From assembly GCA_035758825.1 (NCBI GenBank), contig DASTWA010000003.1, forward strand, positions 10,916 to 74,915: a stretch of DNA of 64,000 nt, written 5' to 3'. This document shows positions 58,932 through 64,000 of the stretch, one piece after another. Position numbers and translations under genes: made by a program. The stretch comes from JARIHD01 sp035758825. GTDB lineage: Bacteria; Patescibacteriota; Saccharimonadia; Saccharimonadales; UBA4665. Every line of letters starts with the position of its first letter. The stretch's first letter is position 1. The notes beneath the pieces are model-generated. The model did not search any database, had not been told where the DNA came from, and worked only from the letters and a program-made list of their open reading frames with translations.

Positions 58932-59490
58932 AGTAAAACTTGGGGATTCGGTGTCGGCGCATGGTTAGCGGGACGTTTGTGTATGGGTTGAATGGCAGCG
59001 TGCGGCTTTCGTGGTTACCTTGGAGAGCCAAGCTGCCTACTACCGGTGCGGCGTACTGGTTGTCACGTGACTCCGACTGGAATTGGCGTTCGATGTAATG
59101 TTGCCTCAGTTCAGTCACTCGTTGTTGCGTGTAGTTGAGGATCGTGCGAAGCCGCCCATGGTTCCAGCCGGTAAACCGCAGCTTACGGTTCGGCGTCATG
59201 ATGATGATCGTCCCCTCGATCATCTGGGCGCTGTAGTCGATCTCGGATATCATGTCGAACCGGATATCCTCCAGCGTCAGGAACATCGGCTTCTTGTCTA
59301 TCAGTAGTAAGCGGTGGTTGGTTACCACCAATAGCGCGTAGCCATTCTCGTAGCGGCCGTTGGCGCACTGGGCGATCACCTCCCCCGGCACGAGTATATT
59401 TCGCAGTTCCCGTATTTCCGGACGATTCCAGAAGCGGAAATTGCATCCCACTCTTTTGAGCTGATCCTCTACCTGATCTAGGCTCATCAT
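58930..59490 (-). CDS. PH-domain-like protein
   Basis: 186 residues. The central region (VTNHRLLLIDKKPMFLTLEDIRFD, quoted in part, and IIIMTPNRKLRFTGWNHGRLRTIL) follows the bacterial PH (YokE/bPH) pattern of beta strands ending in one helix. The C-terminus is low complexity. No membrane segment. GGGGG sits 5 nt before the first of two tandem ATGs (59490 and 59487). Role unknown. Its upstream region is shared with the divergent Crp/Fnr gene. Confidence 0.7.
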   Translation of the reverse strand: MMSLDQVEDQLKRVGCNFRFWNRPEIRELRNILVPGEVIAQCANGRYENGYALLVVTNHRLLLIDKKPMFLTLEDIRFDMISEIDYSAQMIEGTIIIMTPNRKLRFTGWNHGRLRTILNYTQQRVTELRQHYIERQFQSESRDNQYAAPVVGSLALQGNHESRTLPFNPYTNVPLTMRRHRIPKFY

Positions 59491-59621
59491 AGTTACCCCC
59501 TTTCACCAACCGTTACATGGTTAGCATCTTTATAGTACGTCCACAAGAGATAACAGGTCGGTTAGCTTCATCACGTTAGATACGCGATTTTCATCACATA
59601 CAATTTTGTACTAGCGTACAG

Positions 59622-59637
59622 TGTGATTTATGTCATA
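59622..59637 (+). promoter_or_regulatory. CRP/FNR-type operator at the regulator's own promoter
   Basis: TGTGATTTATGTCATA matches the TGTGA-N6-TCACA class with one mismatch. It overlaps the -10 (CATAAT, 59634-59639) of the Crp/Fnr gene, fitting autoregulation, probably repression. Confidence 0.5.
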
Positions 59638-59645
59638 ATGAAATT

Positions 59646-60299
59646 ATGTTGACGACGGATAGCCATCACAACGCGCTCGTCAACTTGTTCCATCAGGGAA
59701 CGAGACTGACGTACAAAAAAGGTGAGTTTGTTATTAGGCCCGGCGAATCCCCGTCGGGTATTTTTTATATCGCCCATGGGCTGGTAAAAGCCTACGATAT
59801 TACTAAATACGGCGAAGAAAACCTCCTAATTATCCGTAAAAAGGGCGAGATCCTTGGCCTTACCTGGGCCATTACCGGCGAAGAACGGGGCATCATTTAT
59901 GCCACTCTCACACCCACGGAGTTATTCCAAATCAGCCGCGCCCAGTTCAGATCATTCCTTCGGGACAATCCGACAGCAGCCCTTCCGCTTGTCGATATGC
60001 TGACAGGCATGTACCGGCTGCATTCGGAACGCATCCTAAACCTGGAGTACCGGTCGGTGCGCGAACGCATCATCTCTTTCTTGCTTACAACTGCCCGGCG
60101 CTTTGGCAAACAGACCAAAAACGGCGTCGTTCTGGATGTGCCGCTACGTCACCAGGATATCGCCAGCTCAATCAGCGCCACCCGCGAAACGGCCAGCCGT
60201 GAACTTGCCGTCCTCGAGCGCCAGGGGCTCATAGTCCGCGACAAACAATCGATCATTACCATTACGGACCTGCAACGGCTCCGCAGCTATCTTGAGTAG
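59646..60299 (+). CDS. Crp/Fnr-family transcription regulator
   Basis: 217 residues. Cyclic-nucleotide-type beta-roll (about 15-115; GEFVIRPGESPSGIFYIAHG), a dimer helix and an HTH_Crp domain (about 145-215; HQDIASSISATRETASREL). No cysteine cluster for an Fe-S centre, so not FNR-like in sensing. The effector is unknown: the phosphate-binding RS/T pair of CRP is not obvious. ATG 59646 has no Shine-Dalgarno site; CATAAT ends 6 nt upstream, so the mRNA is probably leaderless. Confidence 0.88.
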   Translation: MLTTDSHHNALVNLFHQGTRLTYKKGEFVIRPGESPSGIFYIAHGLVKAYDITKYGEENLLIIRKKGEILGLTWAITGEERGIIYATLTPTELFQISRAQFRSFLRDNPTAALPLVDMLTGMYRLHSERILNLEYRSVRERIISFLLTTARRFGKQTKNGVVLDVPLRHQDIASSISATRETASRELAVLERQGLIVRDKQSIITITDLQRLRSYLE

Positions 60300-60302
60300 A
60301 TA

Positions 60303-60959
60303 TTACTCCCAGTGGGCGACGATTTCTTCGATTGTCTTTATAACCTTGTCGTGCGGCGGCACATCATTGGTGTCATAGTAGTGCGCGGTGTTGATGTAAT
60401 CTTCGAGTACGCTCAAGCAAAAGATATCGTCGGCCAAAACGTGCATCCGGTCTACGGCTGGCACGCTGGCGAGCGGCGTAGCCACGATAAGCTTTTTGGT
60501 ATGGACCGGCTTTAGGTAACTCAGTGCGACATCCAGCGCAAAACCATCCAACAAACCATCGGTGACGAGGATAATATTCTTATCCCTGATCAAACTCCGC
60601 CGGATGAGCCCTCCCCTCCCCATTTGGTGATGCATTTCCTGGATTTTGTTCATCTTTTCCTGCTCAATATAGTTGTAATATTCGGAGGTCATGTCGTCGA
60701 GTTCTACCTGCGAATACGCGCGATTATACGAGAAGGCCCCGTCTTGGCTAATACCCGCCACTGGCGTATTTTCGCGCGGGAGGTTAATTGCCTCGGTCAG
60801 AAGCATGGTGATCACGCTGTGCAGCTGGAGCGCAATCTGCGCGCCGACCATCACCCCGCCGTCGTTAAGCGCGACAACGGCACAATCATGCCCTTTATAC
60901 CTCTGAACTATTTGTTTTGCCAATAACTGGCCGGCTTCGACACGGCTCTTGAAGTACAT
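60303..60959 (-). CDS. Phosphoribosyltransferase-like protein
   Basis: 218 residues from ATG 60959. PRTase type I fold: an N-terminal region with LLAKQIVQRYKGHDCAVVALNDGG, and the PRPP loop as NIILVTDGLLDG, where the second acidic residue is shifted compared with DDGIATG. A central insert (DDMTSEYYNYIEQEKMN) is unusual. The substrate may not be a base; some CPR homologues are annotated only as phosphoribosyltransferase. The start is supported by a promoter 7 nt upstream. Confidence 0.75.
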   Translation of the reverse strand: MYFKSRVEAGQLLAKQIVQRYKGHDCAVVALNDGGVMVGAQIALQLHSVITMLLTEAINLPRENTPVAGISQDGAFSYNRAYSQVELDDMTSEYYNYIEQEKMNKIQEMHHQMGRGGLIRRSLIRDKNIILVTDGLLDGFALDVALSYLKPVHTKKLIVATPLASVPAVDRMHVLADDIFCLSVLEDYINTAHYYDTNDVPPHDKVIKTIEEIVAHWE

Positions 60960-60965
60960 ATCGGA

Positions 60966-60994
60966 AGTGTACCACTTGTGCTTACTCTGTTCAA
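60966..60994 (-). promoter_or_regulatory. Promoter of the phosphoribosyltransferase gene
   Basis: Minus-strand TTGAAC (60994-60989), 17-nt spacer, TACACT (60971-60966), 6 nt from the ATG. Confidence 0.65.
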
Positions 60995-60999
60995 CAGAG
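60985..60999. promoter_or_regulatory. 15-bp palindrome over the -35 element
   Basis: CTCTGTT-C-AACAGAG, perfect dyad symmetry covering the -35 of the phosphoribosyltransferase promoter and upstream of the divergent hypothetical gene's promoter. Candidate operator. Confidence 0.45.
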
Positions 61000-61024
61000 A
61001 GAATGGCACAACGGCAGCCCCTCG

Positions 61025-61054
61025 TTGTATCGCAAGAGCATCCTAACGTATAAT
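61025..61054 (+). promoter_or_regulatory. Promoter of the 370-codon hypothetical gene
   Basis: TTGTAT (61025-61030), 18-nt spacer, TATAAT (61049-61054), 7 nt from the ATG. Confidence 0.65.
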
Positions 61055-61061
61055 CCAAATT

Positions 61062-62174
61062 ATGAGGGACTTCGGTTACGAATACTGGGACGGCACAAGC
61101 GGGATTCAGAATCCCGTCGATACCATGGGTTCAAGAGAAGAGTCAGGCGAATACTATCAGCACTCCCAAGAAACTACCGAACTAATAATGGGCGGCGTCG
61201 CGCAGTATGCCGGCAGGCAACCATCAGCACTACAGCAACAGAGGGCCCAGCCAGGCCCATTTATACCGCACGGATATGAGCTTCGTTCAGCCAGCCCCAG
61301 TGACCGTTACGATATTTTGTATAGTCGGGATTATACCCGTATATCTTTCGGAACCCTCGTCACTGAAGATTATCGCCAGGTTATACCCATCACATTACCG
61401 CTTGGGAGTCGTGACGACACCCCTGACCCCCTTTTGACTGGCCTGCCAACCCACGATGAGGCTCGCATGAATTCTGAACGAGCTGGCGATTATGTCTGCG
61501 GCTTGGCGCTCAAACCACTGCCCGAAGCCATCAAAAAAGGTGTCGACCTTGATCTGATCATGACCAAGCGTGAGCAAACCTTCTGTAATGATTTCTTGGG
61601 CTTTATGGCAGTGCTAAATCATAACGGCGCCGAGAGCCTTCAGGTGGGCGGTACGTTCTCGGGCAGGATAGCCCAGACGCTCGGGCAGCTACTGCGCCCT
61701 GCCCGCTGGACGAAAGTCTCGTGGAATAAGCGGGCCTGCGAAGCAACGGGTGAAAAACCGCTGTCTTCGGCCTACTCCAGCTTCCTGGGGCGCATTGCTA
61801 CGGATGTAATGATTAATGATCCGCCAAAGCGTATCAAGGCCTACCCCTTGCAAAAACTCAATGCAGATACATGGCTCTACCTGTGCGAGGATGGAAAGGC
61901 GCGAGTTAAGGTTGGCTCGGATATGTTGTTACCACCGCCCCCTCCCGGGTTTGCCAATGGCCCTACGGCCAGCCTTAGCCACGAATACGGTGAAATGAGA
62001 GGCCTGACGGCCGTCCGGGTGTCCACGGAACTAGTCAATAAGACTAATGGGGAGACGCGGCCTTTCCAAACACACGTCTTTCCTGGTAGCGTGCTGTCGT
62101 ATCCGCCCAAGCAACGCTTAGTTGATATCGCCGGCCGGGCGCTCACCCAGCTCTCAACCCAAGCCACAGCTTAA
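61062..62174 (+). CDS. Hypothetical soluble protein, 370 residues
   Basis: No family recognised. No signal peptide or membrane segment. The first 65 residues are Gln/Ser/Gly/Tyr-rich; an ordered part from about 70 includes FGTLVTEDYRQVIPI, FCNDFLGFMAVLNHNGAESL and a Pro-run (MLLPPPPPGFA, about 287-297). A few cysteines are scattered. It is transcribed convergently with the VirB6-like gene (7 nt apart) and divergently from the phosphoribosyltransferase. Leaderless translation is likely. Similar in style, but not in visible sequence, to the hypothetical protein at 36281-37813. Confidence 0.65.
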   Translation: MRDFGYEYWDGTSGIQNPVDTMGSREESGEYYQHSQETTELIMGGVAQYAGRQPSALQQQRAQPGPFIPHGYELRSASPSDRYDILYSRDYTRISFGTLVTEDYRQVIPITLPLGSRDDTPDPLLTGLPTHDEARMNSERAGDYVCGLALKPLPEAIKKGVDLDLIMTKREQTFCNDFLGFMAVLNHNGAESLQVGGTFSGRIAQTLGQLLRPARWTKVSWNKRACEATGEKPLSSAYSSFLGRIATDVMINDPPKRIKAYPLQKLNADTWLYLCEDGKARVKVGSDMLLPPPPPGFANGPTASLSHEYGEMRGLTAVRVSTELVNKTNGETRPFQTHVFPGSVLSYPPKQRLVDIAGRALTQLSTQATA

Positions 62175-62181
62175 GGGGACG

Positions 62182-64000
62182 CTATCTCCTTGGTCGCTGC
62201 TCGTCATAGCCGCGAGCGACATCTTCGTCCGGTTCTTTATACTGAGGAACTGATCTGCCCGGATTGGCCGGATCGGCCTGTTGCGTAGGGATCAGTTCAC
62301 CTGTCCTGGTGTCGCGGTGCAATTCGACAGTACTCGACCCAATCTTCACGGCGTCGCGCAAATCCTTAGTGTCCCTCATGCCAGCAGCAATATTACCCCT
62401 AACGACAGCCGACCCAGTGTAGGTAGCGTTGGACTGAAGCTGTTCGATAATACCCGACAGGCGACCCGCTTCTTCCTTGGCCAAAGCTTGTCGGCTCTGC
62501 CCGGCTTCGTTAAGGCCTGCATTCGGATCGTTTGCAACGCGGTTGGCGTTTTCGAGTGCCCTAGTTAGTGCTGGCATAATATTCTGCGAAGCCCGGGGGT
62601 TACCTTTGGCTATGTTGTAACTTTCATTATTCTTTGCCGCCTCAACGTAGCCCTCGTCAATTTCGGTGTCAGTCAAATGCCCTCGTTCGCGTAAAGCCTG
62701 TTGCAACTTAACGTGGCCCATAAATGTAATACCCAGATCGGCCCGACCAGTTGCACCTTTACTGTCTGGTGGCACCATGGAGATTGCATTGCCCTCACCA
62801 ATCAGCGACATAGCGATCTCGTCATTATTGCCTGCGACGCGATGGATAGATTCAGCAGCTTGGCGCAAGTCGTCGAAGCCAGCGTCACTTGCAAAGAGGC
62901 TTCGCACAGCGTAGATCTGCTGGTTTTGGCCAAAGCCGCCATTGGCTTTTGCTTGAGCGACTGCATTTTTTACTGAGGCTTCGTCCATGCCAAAATCATA
63001 CTGCATGCGAGCCAAGGCCTCAGCTGCATTAGCATATGTCTGAGCCCTGAGTATCGCGTCATTGCGAGCGGCAACAGCGGCGGCGTCGCTCTTCGCATAT
63101 GCCATGGCGTTTAAGTTGCGGCGCTGACCCAATGCATTTTGGCGCGCCAATCGGCCGCGCCTACCCGGCCGAAGCATACTGGCTTTGTTGGGCGCTTTTG
63201 CAAATGCGGTCGCGCCGAAGGTAGCGGCGTTAAATCCGCGAGCCAACGGGTTACTCCCCTGAAAACGCTGGCCCTGGCCCATTTTGGCCATATTCTGGCT
63301 GACTTTATTGGCACGATAACCGCTTACGCGGTCAAATAAGCCCTTCGTCCTGTCGTTAGCCAAACCACCCAGGGTAGCGATGACGCCGCCGGCCAGCTTA
63401 AAGGCGGTAGTAATCAAGAAATACGGAGCAAAGTATGCAACAATGGCGATCAATTGGTTAACCGTCTGATTGCCTGGAGCATGGAACGAAACCACAGCAA
63501 AAACGCGGCCGATAGCAATAAACGCCATGATGATCGGAAATACGACCAGCAAGGCTACTAGCGTCCCCTTCCATAATTCGTAGAGCTTTCGCGTATTTGG
63601 CAGGACAGAGGCGGCAATAGCGAACGGAGACATGATGATAATTAAAACGATGATCATCTTTCGGACTATCAATACCGCCAGCGCTACCATTGACGCCAGA
63701 AAACCGGTAATAACAAAGCTCAATAGCCCCAGCCAGCCGAATGCCAACGCCGCCCCCGTCCCGATAAGGGTCAGAGCAAACAAGCTGCCACCGCTAATCG
63801 TGCCTCCAAGCTCCGCCATATCCTTGAAAGGCGCATATATCAACCCTCGGATCCCATTGCCGGCATCATTGCTAAGCGAAGTAAGAAACTCCAAAATATC
63901 CCAAGAAAGTGCAATGAATATAGCGGCGAATAGTAATCGTGGCAAGACCTTCCGTACTGTATAGGCATCAAGTATCTCTATGCCTGCAGCCTGGCTTACT
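62182..64000 (-). CDS. VirB6/TrbL-like type IV secretion membrane protein (5' end outside window)
   Basis: 605 visible residues; the frame stays open to the window edge (VSQAAGIEILDAYTVRKV precedes the TTG at 63945), so the N-terminus is missing. The visible N-terminal third has five or six hydrophobic segments with a VirB6-like arrangement, including a run of Ile/Met. The C-terminal 390 residues are soluble, Ala/Arg/Asn-rich and helical, with a long tail ending in EDVARGYDEQRPRR. Long soluble C-termini occur in VirB6 of CPR bacteria. Probably works with the VirB4-like ATPase at 17927-20977 in a secretion or DNA-transfer channel. Confidence 0.75.
   Translation of the reverse strand, partial: VSQAAGIEILDAYTVRKVLPRLLFAAIFIALSWDILEFLTSLSNDAGNGIRGLIYAPFKDMAELGGTISGGSLFALTLIGTGAALAFGWLGLLSFVITGFLASMVALAVLIVRKMIIVLIIIMSPFAIAASVLPNTRKLYELWKGTLVALLVVFPIIMAFIAIGRVFAVVSFHAPGNQTVNQLIAIVAYFAPYFLITTAFKLAGGVIATLGGLANDRTKGLFDRVSGYRANKVSQNMAKMGQGQRFQGSNPLARGFNAATFGATAFAKAPNKASMLRPGRRGRLARQNALGQRRNLNAMAYAKSDAAAVAARNDAILRAQTYANAAEALARMQYDFGMDEASVKNAVAQAKANGGFGQNQQIYAVRSLFASDAGFDDLRQAAESIHRVAGNNDEIAMSLIGEGNAISMVPPDSKGATGRADLGITFMGHVKLQQALRERGHLTDTEIDEGYVEAAKNNESYNIAKGNPRASQNIMPALTRALENANRVANDPNAGLNEAGQSRQALAKEEAGRLSGIIEQLQSNATYTGSAVVRGNIAAGMRDTKDLRDAVKIGSSTVELHRDTRTGELIPTQQADPANPGRSVPQYKEPDEDVARGYDEQRPRR

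Overview
The window comes from a small-genome monoderm bacterium of the Patescibacteria (CPR), most probably Candidatus Saccharibacteria (TM7). The 16S gene has U at E. coli position 912, a signature I recall for TM7, plus an altered 530 loop. The window has a type IV pilus locus without a secretin, type IV secretion-like ATPase and VirB6-like proteins, many small membrane and PH-domain proteins, and almost no biosynthetic genes. UGA behaves as a stop and the code looks standard. All eight tRNA genes encode CCA.

Layout. 1-2060: 3' end of priA, then def and fmt. 2062-5374 (minus): rpsA, infB and a small DUF5663-like gene. 5545-6802: a ROK kinase overlapping a small HExxH/zinc-ribbon protein. 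6845-7063: a KGG-repeat stress protein. 7258-13242 (minus): 16S, tRNA-Ile, tRNA-Ala, 23S and 5S. A terminator and new promoters lie between 16S and 23S, so the locus looks split into transcription units. 13292-17819: gyrB-gyrA. 17927-21435: a VirB4/TraD-like ATPase with a Pro/Gln-rich partner. 21491-22434: a structured leader RNA with its own promoter and terminator before a small membrane protein, back to back with a second hairpin-rich leader before comM. 24010-25062: infC (ATC start), rpmI, rplT; then rnpB.

25526-28853 holds an ASCH-RNase HI fusion, a lipoprotein, tRNA-Pro, a site-2 protease and rpmB. 28227-32848 (minus) is a five-gene unit, thrS, alkyltransferase-like, miaA, HTH regulator and MBL-fold protein, behind a T-box leader whose specifier sits in a short terminal loop. 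33229-33894 holds a 38-residue ORF and nrdR. 33903-42695 is mixed: glycosyltransferase, tRNAs, an HD hydrolase, a SurA-like isomerase, a PH-domain protein, an isolated purF and ndk. 42789-43709 is xerC/D.

43728-57575 (minus) is the type IV pilus locus: TPR protein, large secreted protein, PilM, PilN, PilO, a small protein, PilB, PilT, PilC, major pilin, prepilin peptidase, three pseudopilins and a PilX-like protein. With comM it fits DNA uptake or host attachment. The window ends with ychF, a PH-domain protein, a Crp/Fnr regulator, a phosphoribosyltransferase, a hypothetical protein and the C-terminal part of a VirB6-like protein that leaves the window.

A recurring theme is a -10 hexamer ending 6-9 nt before the start codon with no Shine-Dalgarno sequence, which suggests leaderless or near-leaderless mRNAs for many first genes. 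Genes inside operons mostly carry clear GGAGG-type sites.
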